A DNA stretch of 64,000 nucleotides, taken from positions 1 to 64,000 of the forward strand of contig NZ_JAAMQI010000002.1 of NCBI RefSeq assembly GCF_013523165.1. The letters are read 5' to 3'. The DNA comes from Pseudomonas entomophila. Its GTDB lineage: Bacteria > Pseudomonadota > Gammaproteobacteria > Pseudomonadales > Pseudomonadaceae. How positions within the stretch are numbered: the first letter of the stretch is position 1; each line of letters opens with the position of its first letter. The notes under the pieces are model-generated. The model was given only the letters and a program-made list of their open reading frames with translations. It did no database searches and was not told the DNA's origin. Positions 50,789 through 59,806 of the stretch are shown here, one piece after another. The translations under genes were made by a program, and so were the position numbers.

Positions 50789-50887
50789 TGGGGGTCAGCG
50801 CCTGGTGTGCCGCAGCCACGAGCCCGGCACACCAGGCGCTCGCGTCGCCGTGGTCTTCACGTCATTTTCGTAGGGGGTAGTGCCTGT

Positions 50888-51079
50888 ATGCGCGCGTCGC
50901 TCCTTGTGTCTGCCCTTGCCGGCGCCGTGCTGTTGGCTCAGGCCCACGCCGCCGCTGCGCCCTGGTTCCGTTGGGAAAGCCAGGTCGATGGGCATCTGGT
51001 CTGCTCACAATGGTCGCCCGGCGAGGGCTGGAAGCGGTTTGCCGGCCCCTTCAACAACGCAGCCTGTCGCGACCACTGA
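50888..51079 (+). CDS. Small secreted protein between flgE and flgF
   Basis: A 63-residue protein with a clear signal peptide (MRASLLVSALAGAVLLAQAHA). The mature part of about 40 residues has two Cys that could form a disulfide (HLVCSQW and NNAACRDH). Translation should start at the ATG at 50888, preceded by TAGGGGG. Family not recognised. Its location inside the flagellar cluster suggests a periplasmic accessory role, which is not demonstrated. Confidence 0.7.
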   Translation: MRASLLVSALAGAVLLAQAHAAAAPWFRWESQVDGHLVCSQWSPGEGWKRFAGPFNNAACRDH

Positions 51080-51108
51080 GAGCCCGTTGCGGTTGGGCCG
51101 GTACCTGC

Positions 51109-51229
51109 ATCGCCGGCAAGCCGGCTCCCACACCCGCTCTGCACCGTCCGGGTCGTCAGCGACACGTCCATGGCTCCAGTGCCGAGCGTGCAGCGGTAGG
51201 GCTGTTGTGGGAGCCGGCTTGCCGGCGAT
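51109..51229. repeat. REP pair, GCCGGCAAGCCGGC type
   Basis: ATCGCCGGCAAGCCGGCTCC at 51109-51128 and its inverse at 51206-51229 flank about 75 unrelated bases. It interrupts the flg cluster between the small secreted gene and the flgF promoter. Confidence 0.85.
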
Positions 51230-51364
51230 AGGGCCGGTACGTTCAACAGCTGCATTGCCGGCTACCGGCAAGCGGCAAACAACCGCCGGATAACCGTCAT
51301 CGCGGTCCCGACCGTTCATCCCCAGGCCCCGTGAACACGGGGTCTTTCCGTGTTTTCGCAGAGT

Positions 51365-51379
51365 TGGCGCAAAGCTTGC
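51365..51379 (+). promoter_or_regulatory. Sigma54 promoter of flgFGHIJKL
   Basis: TGGCGC, five bases (AAAGC), TTGC, with GG and GC 12 bases apart. About 60 bases before the flgF start. It shows that flgF onward is a separate transcription unit from flgBCDE. Confidence 0.88.
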
Positions 51380-51439
51380 TTAACAGCCAGCACAGCAACG
51401 GCCAGCGGCAATCGCTTGCCCGTGCAGCGGAGGATCGAA

Positions 51440-52180
51440 GTGGACAAATTGCTCTACGTGGCCATGAGTGGCGCCAGCCAGAACGCGCTGGCGCAACAGG
51501 CCCATGCCAACAACCTGGCGAACGTCTCGACCAGCGGCTTCCAGCGTGATCTGGAGCAGGCACGCTCGATGCCGGTGTTCGGTGACAGCTTTCCGGCGCG
51601 GGCCTATGCGATGACCGAGCGGCCCGCCACCGACTTCACCCCAGGCGCCCTGCAGGAAACCGGGCGTGACCTGGACGTGGCGGTCAGCGGCGATGGCCTG
51701 ATCGCGGTGCAGGCACCCGATGGCAGCGAAGCCTACGTGCGCACCGCCAGCCTGAACATCGACGCCCTGGGCGTGCTGCGTGCCGGCAACGGCATGGCGG
51801 TGATGGGCAATGGCGGCCCGATCGCCATCCCGCCACAGCAGAAGGTCGAGATCGGCGAGGACGGCACCATCAGCATCCGCGGCATGGGCGAGGACCCTCG
51901 CGTCATCGCCGAAGTCGACCGGATCAAGCTGGTCAAGCCGGACATCAAGGCCGTCAGCAAAGGCACCGACGGCCTGCTGCACACCGGCGACGGCCAGCCC
52001 GCGCCGGCCGACGGCACCGTGCGCATGGTCTCGGGGTTTCTCGAGGCGAGCAACGTCAACGCCGTCGAGGAGATGACCTCGGTCCTGGCGCTGTCCCGGC
52101 AATTCGAACTGCACATCAAGATGATGAACACGGCCAAGGAAGGCGATGAAGCCATGGCCCGCGTCTTGCAAATCGGCTAA
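51440..52180 (+). CDS. flgF: Flagellar proximal rod protein FlgF
   Basis: A 246-residue rod protein with the N-terminal MDKLLYVAMSGASQNAL and NNLANVSTSGFQ motifs. The GTG at 51440 is preceded by GGAGGATC. The C-terminal helix (EEMTSVLALSRQFELHIKMM) is typical. First gene of the second flg operon. Confidence 0.95.
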   Translation: MDKLLYVAMSGASQNALAQQAHANNLANVSTSGFQRDLEQARSMPVFGDSFPARAYAMTERPATDFTPGALQETGRDLDVAVSGDGLIAVQAPDGSEAYVRTASLNIDALGVLRAGNGMAVMGNGGPIAIPPQQKVEIGEDGTISIRGMGEDPRVIAEVDRIKLVKPDIKAVSKGTDGLLHTGDGQPAPADGTVRMVSGFLEASNVNAVEEMTSVLALSRQFELHIKMMNTAKEGDEAMARVLQIG

Positions 52181-52226
52181 TCACACCTGAACACGTGCCG
52201 TAAAACAGGCACACGAGGAGAATCCC

Positions 52227-53012
52227 ATGCTTCCGGCTCTGTGGGTCGCCAAGACCGGCCTGTCCGCCCAGGACACCAACCTGACGGTCATTTCCAACAA
52301 CCTGGCCAACGTCTCGACCACCGGCTTCAAGCGCGATCGCGCCGAGTTCCAGGACCTGCTGTACCAGACCAAGCGCCAGCCTGGTGCCCAGTCCACCCAG
52401 GACAGCCAGCTGCCCTCCGGCCTGCAGGTCGGTACCGGTGTGCGCATCGTCGGCACCCAGAAGAACTTCGCGGTCGGCAGCCTGCAGACCACCGAGAACC
52501 CGCTGGACATGGCGGTCAACGGGCGCGGCTTCTTCCAGGTGCTGCAACCCGACGGCACGGTCTCCTATACCCGTGACGGTACCTTCCACCTCAACTCCGA
52601 TGGCCAGATCGTCACCGCCAACGGGTTGTCGCTGGAGCCGGCCATCGTCGTGCCGCCCGATGCCATGACCTTCACCGTCGGCCAGGACGGCACCGTGTCG
52701 ATCACCACCTCCGGCAACGCTGCCTCCCAGGTGATCGGCAACCTGCAGACCGCCGACTTCATCAACCCCGCCGGCCTGCAGGCGATCGGCAACAACCTGT
52801 TCCTGGAAACTGCCGCCAGCGGTGCGCCGCAGGTCGGTACGCCAGGCCTGAACGGCTTCGGCACCACCTTGCAGCAGACCCTGGAGAACTCCAACGTCAG
52901 CACCGTGGAAGAGCTGGTGAACATGATCACCACCCAGCGCGCCTACGAGATGAACTCCAAGGTCATCTCCACCGCCGACCAGATGCTGTCGTTCGTGACT
53001 CAACAGCTGTAA
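52227..53012 (+). CDS. flgG: Flagellar distal rod protein FlgG
   Basis: A 261-residue distal rod subunit: MLPALWVAKTGLSAQDTNL, NNLANVSTTGFKRDRAEFQ, and the C-terminal STVEELVNMITTQRAYEMN. GAGGAG precedes the ATG. Length equals that of other FlgG proteins. Confidence 0.97.
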   Translation: MLPALWVAKTGLSAQDTNLTVISNNLANVSTTGFKRDRAEFQDLLYQTKRQPGAQSTQDSQLPSGLQVGTGVRIVGTQKNFAVGSLQTTENPLDMAVNGRGFFQVLQPDGTVSYTRDGTFHLNSDGQIVTANGLSLEPAIVVPPDAMTFTVGQDGTVSITTSGNAASQVIGNLQTADFINPAGLQAIGNNLFLETAASGAPQVGTPGLNGFGTTLQQTLENSNVSTVEELVNMITTQRAYEMNSKVISTADQMLSFVTQQL

Positions 53013-53069
53013 CCCTTGAAAGCGATCCGGCTGCGCCCGCAGCGTCCGTCACACCGTGAGGTAAGCGTC

Positions 53070-53765
53070 ATGCATCGTCTGTTTTCCGTGTTCGCCCTGG
53101 GCAGTGCGTTGGTGCTGACCGGTTGCGTGGCGCCGGCAGCCAAGCCCAACGATCCCTACTACGCGCCGGTGCTGCCGCGCACGCCGCTGCCGGCGGCGGC
53201 CAACAACGGGTCGATCTACCAGGCCGGGTTCGAGCAGAACTTCTACAGCGACCGCAAGGCGTTCCGGGTCGGTGACATCATCACCATCACCCTCAACGAG
53301 CGCACCTCGGCGAGCAAGAACGCCGGCTCGCAGATCGCCAAGAACAGCAGCGCCAAGCTGGGCCTGACCTCGCTGTTCGGCGGCTCGGCCACCACCAACA
53401 ACCCGTTCGGCGGCGGCGATCTGTCGCTCGACGCCGGCTACAGCGGTGACCGCACCACCAAGGGCGACAGCAAGGCGGCCCAAGGCAACACGTTGACCGG
53501 CTCGGTCACCGTGACCGTGGCCGAGGTGCTGCCCAACGGCATCATCGCCGTGCGCGGCGAGAAGTGGATGACCCTGAACACCGGCGACGAGCTGGTGCGT
53601 ATCGCCGGGCTGGTCCGTGCCGACGACATCGCCACCGACAACACCGTGCCCTCGACCCGGGTCGCCGATGCGCGCATCACCTACTCGGGCACGGGCTCGT
53701 TCGCCGAGGCCAGCCAGCCCGGCTGGTTCGACCGCTTCTTCCTCAGCCCGCTGTTCCCCTTCTGA
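53070..53765 (+). CDS. flgH: Flagellar L-ring lipoprotein FlgH
   Basis: A 231-residue outer-membrane L-ring subunit. The start at 53070 gives a lipoprotein signal with lipobox LTGC near residue 17. The family segment [19 protein letters not shown] and the C-terminal [16 protein letters not shown] are present. The frame stays open upstream to 53016 but that start has no signal-peptide logic. Confidence 0.95.
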   Translation: MHRLFSVFALGSALVLTGCVAPAAKPNDPYYAPVLPRTPLPAAANNGSIYQAGFEQNFYSDRKAFRVGDIITITLNERTSASKNAGSQIAKNSSAKLGLTSLFGGSATTNNPFGGGDLSLDAGYSGDRTTKGDSKAAQGNTLTGSVTVTVAEVLPNGIIAVRGEKWMTLNTGDELVRIAGLVRADDIATDNTVPSTRVADARITYSGTGSFAEASQPGWFDRFFLSPLFPF

Positions 53766-53777
53766 GTGCGCACGACC

Positions 53778-54887
53778 ATGCTCAACGTTAGGCACCTGAT
53801 TGTCGCGACCCTGCTGCTGACCTGTGCATTCGGTGCCCAGGCCGAACGGCTGAAGGACATCGCCAGCATTTCCGGCGTGCGGACCAACCAGCTGATCGGC
53901 TACGGCCTGGTCGTGGGGCTCAACGGCACGGGTGACCAGACCACGCAGACGCCGTTCACCCTGCAGACCTTCAACAACATGCTGTCGCAGTTTGGCATCA
54001 AGGTGCCGCCAGGGTCGGGCAACGTGCAGCTCAAGAACGTCGCGGCGGTGTCGGTGCACGCCGATCTGCCGGCGTTCGCCAAGCCGGGCCAGGTGATCGA
54101 CATCACCGTGTCGTCCATCGGCAACTCCAAGAGCCTGCGCGGCGGCAGCCTGCTGATGACGCCGCTCAAGGGGATCGACGGCAATGTCTACGCCATCGCC
54201 CAGGGCAACCTGGTGGTCGGCGGCTTCGACGCCGAAGGTCGCGACGGCTCGCGCATCACCGTCAACGTTCCGTCGGCCGGGCGCATCCCCGGTGGCGCAT
54301 CGGTCGAGCGTGCGGTGCCGAGCGGTTTCAACCAGGGCAACAGCCTGACCTTGAACCTCAACCGCCCGGACTTCACCACCGCCAAGCACATCGTCGACAA
54401 GGTCAACGAGCTGCTCGGCCCAGGTGTGGCCCAGGCCATCGATGGCGGCTCGGTGCAGGTCACCGCGCCGATGGACCCGAGCCAGCGCGTCGACTACCTG
54501 TCGATCCTGGAAAACCTGGAGGTCGATCCAGGCCAGGCCGTGGCCAAGGTGATCATCAACTCGCGCACCGGCACCATCGTGATCGGGCAGAACGTCAAGG
54601 TATCGCCGGCAGCGGTGACCCATGGCAGCCTGACCGTGACCATCACCGAGGACCCGATCGTCAGCCAGCCGGGCGCCTTGTCCGGTGGCCAGACCGCCGT
54701 GGTGCCGCGCTCGCGGGTCAACGCCCAGCAAGAAGCCAAGCCCATGTTCAAGTTCGGCCCCGGCACCACGCTCGACGAGATCGTCCGCGCGGTGAACCAA
54801 GTCGGCGCTGCGCCCGGTGACCTGATGGCGATCCTCGAAGCCTTGAAACAGGCCGGGGCGCTGCAGGCCGACCTGATCGTGATTTGA
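53778..54887 (+). CDS. flgI: Flagellar P-ring protein FlgI
   Basis: A 369-residue periplasmic P-ring subunit. The signal peptide ([20 protein letters not shown]) ends before [18 protein letters not shown], a highly conserved start of the mature protein. The ATG at 53778 fits known P. putida FlgI; a GTG just after the flgH stop is less likely. FlgA, encoded at 44.7-45.4 kb, is its chaperone. Confidence 0.97.
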   Translation: MLNVRHLIVATLLLTCAFGAQAERLKDIASISGVRTNQLIGYGLVVGLNGTGDQTTQTPFTLQTFNNMLSQFGIKVPPGSGNVQLKNVAAVSVHADLPAFAKPGQVIDITVSSIGNSKSLRGGSLLMTPLKGIDGNVYAIAQGNLVVGGFDAEGRDGSRITVNVPSAGRIPGGASVERAVPSGFNQGNSLTLNLNRPDFTTAKHIVDKVNELLGPGVAQAIDGGSVQVTAPMDPSQRVDYLSILENLEVDPGQAVAKVIINSRTGTIVIGQNVKVSPAAVTHGSLTVTITEDPIVSQPGALSGGQTAVVPRSRVNAQQEAKPMFKFGPGTTLDEIVRAVNQVGAAPGDLMAILEALKQAGALQADLIVI

Positions 54888-54897
54888 GGACCGTACG

Positions 54898-56100
54898 ATG
54901 AACAACGCCAAGAGCCTGGTTTCCAGTCAAGCCGACAGCGGTGCCTACACCGACCTCAACCGCCTGAGCTCGCTCAAGCACGGTGATCGCGACAGCGAAG
55001 GCAACCTGCGCAAGGTGGCCCAGGAATTCGAGTCGTTGTTCGTCAGCGAAATGCTCAAGGCCTCGCGCAAGGCCAGCAACGTGCTGGCCGACGACAACCC
55101 GATGAACACCGAGACGGTCAAGCAGTACCAGGACATGTACGACCAGCAGATGGCGGTGAGCATGTCGCGCCAGGGCGGCGGCATCGGCCTGCAGGACGTG
55201 CTGATGCGTCAGCTGTCCAAGCAGAAGAGCCCGGCCGTGGGCAACACCAGCCCGTTCCCGCGGGGCGAGGGCAGCGCGCCGACCCTGTGGGGCCGGCAGG
55301 GCGTGGCCGGTGCCCATTCGGCGGTCAGTGGCGACGTCCACGGGCGCAACGACGTCGCGGCGCTCAACGCCCGGCGCCTGGCCCTGCCGGGCAAGCTGAC
55401 CGACCGTCTGCTGGCGGGCATCGTGCCGTCGGCCACGGCGGCCACGGCGGCCGCTACGACGACCAACACCGCCGCGCTGCCGGCGCGCGAAGGCGTGGCT
55501 GCCGTCGCGTCCACGGCCCGTGCCTTCGCCGCGCCGGACCGCACGCAGTTGCAAGGGCTCAGCCGCAGCGTCGCGCAGCCGCCACTGGCGCCACAAAAGG
55601 CCTTCTCCGGCAGCGACGACTTCGTCGCCACCATGCTGCCGATGGCCGAAGCGGCCGCCAAGCGCATCGGCGTCGACCCGCGTTACCTGGTCGCCCAGGC
55701 GGCGCTGGAAACCGGCTGGGGCAAGTCGGTGATGCGCAACGCCGACGGCAGCAACAGCCACAACCTGTTCGGCATCAAGGCCAGCGGCAACTGGGAAGGC
55801 GACAAGGCGCGGGCGATCACCAGCGAGTTCCGCGACGGCAAGTTCGTCAAGGAAACGGCATCGTTCCGGTCCTACGCGTCGTACCAGGACAGCTTCCACG
55901 ACCTGGTCAGCCTGCTGCAGAACAACGCGCGCTATAAAGATGCGGTCGCGTCTGCCGATAAACCAGAACAGTTCGTCAAAGAGCTGCAAAAGGCCGGGTA
56001 CGCCACCGACCCTGCCTATGCCAGCAAGATTTCGCAGATAGCCAAGCAGATGAAGTCGACCGAGAGCTATGCGGCTCTGACGACCACTCGGCAACTATAA
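54898..56100 (+). CDS. flgJ: Peptidoglycan hydrolase FlgJ
   Basis: A 400-residue two-domain protein. Residues 1-110 are the rod-cap domain (KVAQEFESLFVSEMLKASRK), residues about 110-235 a low-complexity linker, and residues about 240-390 a glucosaminidase/muramidase domain (AQAALETGWGKSV with the catalytic Glu). It opens the peptidoglycan for rod growth. Confidence 0.95.
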   Translation: MNNAKSLVSSQADSGAYTDLNRLSSLKHGDRDSEGNLRKVAQEFESLFVSEMLKASRKASNVLADDNPMNTETVKQYQDMYDQQMAVSMSRQGGGIGLQDVLMRQLSKQKSPAVGNTSPFPRGEGSAPTLWGRQGVAGAHSAVSGDVHGRNDVAALNARRLALPGKLTDRLLAGIVPSATAATAAATTTNTAALPAREGVAAVASTARAFAAPDRTQLQGLSRSVAQPPLAPQKAFSGSDDFVATMLPMAEAAAKRIGVDPRYLVAQAALETGWGKSVMRNADGSNSHNLFGIKASGNWEGDKARAITSEFRDGKFVKETASFRSYASYQDSFHDLVSLLQNNARYKDAVASADKPEQFVKELQKAGYATDPAYASKISQIAKQMKSTESYAALTTTRQL

Positions 56101-56112
56101 GGGCCCGCAACC

Positions 56113-58158
56113 ATGGCGAGTTTGATCAATATCGGCATCTCCGGCCTGAACGCCGCGCAGTCGGGGTTGCACACCCTGGGCAACAACATTGCCAATGCCG
56201 ACGTGGCCAGCTATTCGCGCCAGCAGATCGTCCAGCAGACCAAGGGCTCGCAGCAATACGGCAACGTCTACATCGGCACCGGTACCACCCTGGCCGACGT
56301 GCGCCGCGTGTACAATTCGTTCCTCGAGAACCAGCTGCGCACCACCACCAGCCTGAGCAGCGACTCGACCGCCTACCTCAACCAGATCACCCCGCTGGAC
56401 AAGTCGCTGTCGAGCACCGACACCGGCGTCACCTCGGCCCTGCAGAGCTTCTTCAGCGCCTTGCAGGAAGTCTCCGCGCGCCCGACCGAGGACGCCTCGC
56501 GGCAGTTGCTGCTGACCAGTGCCCAGACCCTGGGCAAGCGCTTCAACGCGTTGTCGACCCAGCTCACGCAGCAGAGCACCAACATCGATGGCAACCTGGC
56601 CACCATGGCCGACCAGGTCAACAAGCTCAGCAGCACCATCGCTCAGTACAACGACCAGATCGCCCGCGTCTCGGCGACCCAGGGCACGCCCAATGACCTG
56701 CTCGACAAGCGCGATGGCGCGGTGCGCGAGCTGACGTCGCTGGTCGGCGCCCAGGTGGTCGAGCGCGAAGGCAACTACGACATCTACCTGAACAACGGCC
56801 AGTCGCTGGTGCTGGGCAAGACCACCCAGACCCTGTCGGTGGCGCCTGGTCAGAGCGACCCGACGCGCATGGCGCTGATGCTCAACCGCGGCACCACCCA
56901 GATGGACATCACCGCCAGCACCACCGGTGGCGAGATGGGCGGCCTGCTGCGCTACCGCAGCGACACCCTGGACCCGGCACTCAACGAGCTGGGCCGTATC
57001 GCCCTGGTCGTGTCCGACTCGATGAACAGCCAGCTGGCGCAAGGCCTGGACAAGAACGGCGAGTTCGGCGCCGCCTTGTTCGGCGACATCAACAGCGCCG
57101 AGGCGACCAGCCAGCGCAGCATCCCGCGGATCGGCAACAGTGTCGGTTCGGGCAACCTGGGCGTGACCATCGAGAACAGCGGCAAGCTCACCACCAACGA
57201 CTACCAGGTGACTTTCAGCAACGCCTCGACCTACAGCGTGCGGCGCCTGCCGGACAACACCGAGCTGGGCAGCTTCGACCTGAACGCCGATCCGGCGCCG
57301 GTGATCGATGGCTTCAGCCTGGCGATGAACGGCGGTGCACCGAAGGCGGGCGACAGCTTCCGCATCGTGCCGACCCGCAGCGGCGCCGGCGACATCGGCA
57401 CCAGCCTGACCGACGCCAAGCGCCTGGCGTTGTCTGCGCCGCTGAGCATCAGCACCGCCCTGGGCAACAAGGGCACGGCAGTGGCCGGGCAGCCGACGCT
57501 GACCTCGAAGCTGGACGCCTACGATGCCGCCCAGCGCAGCCAGCTGCAGACCGGCCTGAAGTATTCCACCCCGGTCAAGCTGGTGTTCGGCGACGACAGC
57601 GCCTCGCCCCAGGGCTACCAGCTGTACGATGCCCAGGGCACGCAGATCGGTACCGGCACCATCGTCGCCGGGCAGAACAACGCACTCAAATTGAGCGTGC
57701 CGATGGTCGACGCCAGCGGCAACCCGATCACCGAGAACGGCCAGCAGCAGGCGTTCACCTTCGAGATGAGCGTGGAGGGCGTCCCCCGCAAGGGCGACAG
57801 CTTCACCGTCTCGCTGACCGGTTCGGGCTCTACCGACAACCGCAACGCCCAGGCGCTGCTGGCCCTGCAGAACGGCTCCAGCGTCGACGTCGGCGCCACC
57901 GGCAAGGGCATGAGCTTCACCGATGCCTACGCCAAGCTGGTGTCCAACGTCGGTGGCAAGGCGTCCCAGGCGAGCATGGACAGCACGGCCACCTCGGCCT
58001 TGCAGCAGTCGGCCCGGGACAGCCGCGATTCGGTGTCCGGCGTCTCGATCGACGAAGAGACCGGCAACCTGATCAAGTTCCAGCAGTACTACACCGCGTC
58101 GTCGCAGATCATCAAGGCGGCCCAGGAAACCTTCGCCACCTTGATCAACAGCCTTTAA
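56113..58158 (+). CDS. flgK: Hook-filament junction protein FlgK
   Basis: A 681-residue hook-associated protein 1. The N-terminus MASLINIGISGLNAAQSGL and NNIANADVASYSRQQ, and the C-terminal NLIKFQQYYTASSQIIKAAQ are diagnostic. The middle (about 290-560) is long, explaining a size above the 550 residues of E. coli FlgK. FlgN is its export chaperone. Confidence 0.96.
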   Translation: MASLINIGISGLNAAQSGLHTLGNNIANADVASYSRQQIVQQTKGSQQYGNVYIGTGTTLADVRRVYNSFLENQLRTTTSLSSDSTAYLNQITPLDKSLSSTDTGVTSALQSFFSALQEVSARPTEDASRQLLLTSAQTLGKRFNALSTQLTQQSTNIDGNLATMADQVNKLSSTIAQYNDQIARVSATQGTPNDLLDKRDGAVRELTSLVGAQVVEREGNYDIYLNNGQSLVLGKTTQTLSVAPGQSDPTRMALMLNRGTTQMDITASTTGGEMGGLLRYRSDTLDPALNELGRIALVVSDSMNSQLAQGLDKNGEFGAALFGDINSAEATSQRSIPRIGNSVGSGNLGVTIENSGKLTTNDYQVTFSNASTYSVRRLPDNTELGSFDLNADPAPVIDGFSLAMNGGAPKAGDSFRIVPTRSGAGDIGTSLTDAKRLALSAPLSISTALGNKGTAVAGQPTLTSKLDAYDAAQRSQLQTGLKYSTPVKLVFGDDSASPQGYQLYDAQGTQIGTGTIVAGQNNALKLSVPMVDASGNPITENGQQQAFTFEMSVEGVPRKGDSFTVSLTGSGSTDNRNAQALLALQNGSSVDVGATGKGMSFTDAYAKLVSNVGGKASQASMDSTATSALQQSARDSRDSVSGVSIDEETGNLIKFQQYYTASSQIIKAAQETFATLINSL

Positions 58159-58173
58159 AGGAGCGTCCTGACC

Positions 58174-59733
58174 ATGCGTATCTCGACCTCGCAGTTCTAC
58201 AACACCAGCAGCGCCAACTACCAGCGCAGCTACGCCAACACGGTCAAGAGCCAGCAGGACGCCAGCGACAACCTGCGCATCCGTTCGGCGGCGGACGATC
58301 CGGTCGGCTCGGCGCGCCTGCTGCAGCTCGAGCAGCAGCAGAACATGCTCGAGCAGTACAGCACCAACGTCACCAGCGTGCGCAACTCGCTGGGCACCGC
58401 CGAGACCACGCTCAGCTCGATCAGCACCCTGTTGCAGCGGGTCAACGAGCTGGCAGTCAGTTCCGGCAACGGCGCCTTCACCGACTCGGACCGCAAGGCC
58501 AACGCCGACGAGCTGTCGTCGCTGGAAAGCCAGCTGTACACCTTGATGAACACCAAGGACGAGACCGGCAGCTACCTGTTCTCCGGCTCCAAAGGCAGCA
58601 CCCAGCCCTACGTGCGCAATGCCGACGGCACCTACAGCTACCAGGGCGACGAAGTCAGCCTGACCTTGCAGGTCGGCGACATGATCAGCCTGGCGGCCAA
58701 CGAGACCGGCTACAGCGCGTTCGAGCAGGCGCTCAACACCAGCCGCAGCGAGACCAAGCTGGTCTCGCCGGCCACCGACGATGGGCGAGTCAGCCTGTCC
58801 AACGGCCAGGTGTCGGGCAACACCACCTACAACGACCGGTTCCGCAGTGGCGAGCCGTACCAGATCGAGTTCACCAGCAGCACGCAGCTGAAGATCACCG
58901 ATGCCGCGGGCAAGGACGTGACCGCCGAAGTGGGCGAGAGCGGCACCTTCAACCCGTCGGCCGACAGCAACACCCTCAGTTTCCGGGGCGTCGACCTGCG
59001 CTTGCAGGTCAAGCCCGACAGCGCCGACCCTGACGGCTCCATCGCAGGGCATGTCTTCTCGCTCGGCTCCAAGCCCGACACCCTGGTCGGCACGCGTAGC
59101 GCTGGCAACCCGTCGACGGCCCAGGTCACCGGTGCGTCGATCAGCAACCCGGACGCCTACCAGTCGACGTTCCCTGGCGAGAGCGCCGTCCTGCGCTTCA
59201 CCAGCGACAACGACTTCGAACTGTACGCCGCGCCGGTCAACGACAACAGCCGGCCGGTGGGCAAGGGCACCCTGGCCAACGGTGTCGCGACCGTCGCCGG
59301 GGTGAGCTTCCAGGTCGCCGGCACGCCGGCGGCGGCCGACCAGTTCATGGTCAAGGCCGATACCCACCAGACCCAGAACGTGCTCGACACCATCGGCCAG
59401 CTGCGCAAGGCGCTGAGTGTGCCGATGGACAAGGATCCGGCGGCCCGCCAGACCTTCCTGGCCTCGCTGGACGCCGCCGTGGGCAACATCGCCAACGCCA
59501 GCAACCAGGTCGGGGCGTCGATCGCCTCCATCGGCGGCCGTGGGCAGGCGCTGGACGTGCAGACCGAGACCAACGAGGCGTTGAGCATCGAGAACACCAA
59601 GACCCAGAGCTCGATCCGCGAGAGCGATCCGGCCGAGGTCATGCTGCGCTTGCAGATGCAGAGCAACATGCTCTCGGCCTCTCTGCAGGCCTATGCCAAG
59701 ATCGCGAGCCTGTCGCTGGTCAACTACATCTGA
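58174..59733 (+). CDS. flgL: Hook-filament junction protein FlgL
   Basis: A 519-residue hook-associated protein 3. The N-terminal MRISTSQFYNTSSANYQRSY and DETGSYLFSGSKGSTQPYV and the C-terminal VMLRLQMQSNMLSASLQAYA are typical. Longer than the enteric protein because of an insert at about 190-390. AAAGGAG precedes the ATG. Last gene of the flgFGHIJKL unit. Confidence 0.96.
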   Translation: MRISTSQFYNTSSANYQRSYANTVKSQQDASDNLRIRSAADDPVGSARLLQLEQQQNMLEQYSTNVTSVRNSLGTAETTLSSISTLLQRVNELAVSSGNGAFTDSDRKANADELSSLESQLYTLMNTKDETGSYLFSGSKGSTQPYVRNADGTYSYQGDEVSLTLQVGDMISLAANETGYSAFEQALNTSRSETKLVSPATDDGRVSLSNGQVSGNTTYNDRFRSGEPYQIEFTSSTQLKITDAAGKDVTAEVGESGTFNPSADSNTLSFRGVDLRLQVKPDSADPDGSIAGHVFSLGSKPDTLVGTRSAGNPSTAQVTGASISNPDAYQSTFPGESAVLRFTSDNDFELYAAPVNDNSRPVGKGTLANGVATVAGVSFQVAGTPAAADQFMVKADTHQTQNVLDTIGQLRKALSVPMDKDPAARQTFLASLDAAVGNIANASNQVGASIASIGGRGQALDVQTETNEALSIENTKTQSSIRESDPAEVMLRLQMQSNMLSASLQAYAKIASLSLVNYI

Positions 59734-59806
59734 TTGACGTGCTACGTTCTCCACCATGCGTCGCTTCGCTCGAAGCAGACGCATGCCTCTTTTCAGGGTC
59801 ATTCAC

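Noticed and set aside
56095..59802. Long minus-strand open frame opposite flgK and flgL
   Set aside because: Composition-driven shadow of the flagellar genes (third-position GC); no recognisable domain and no start signal.
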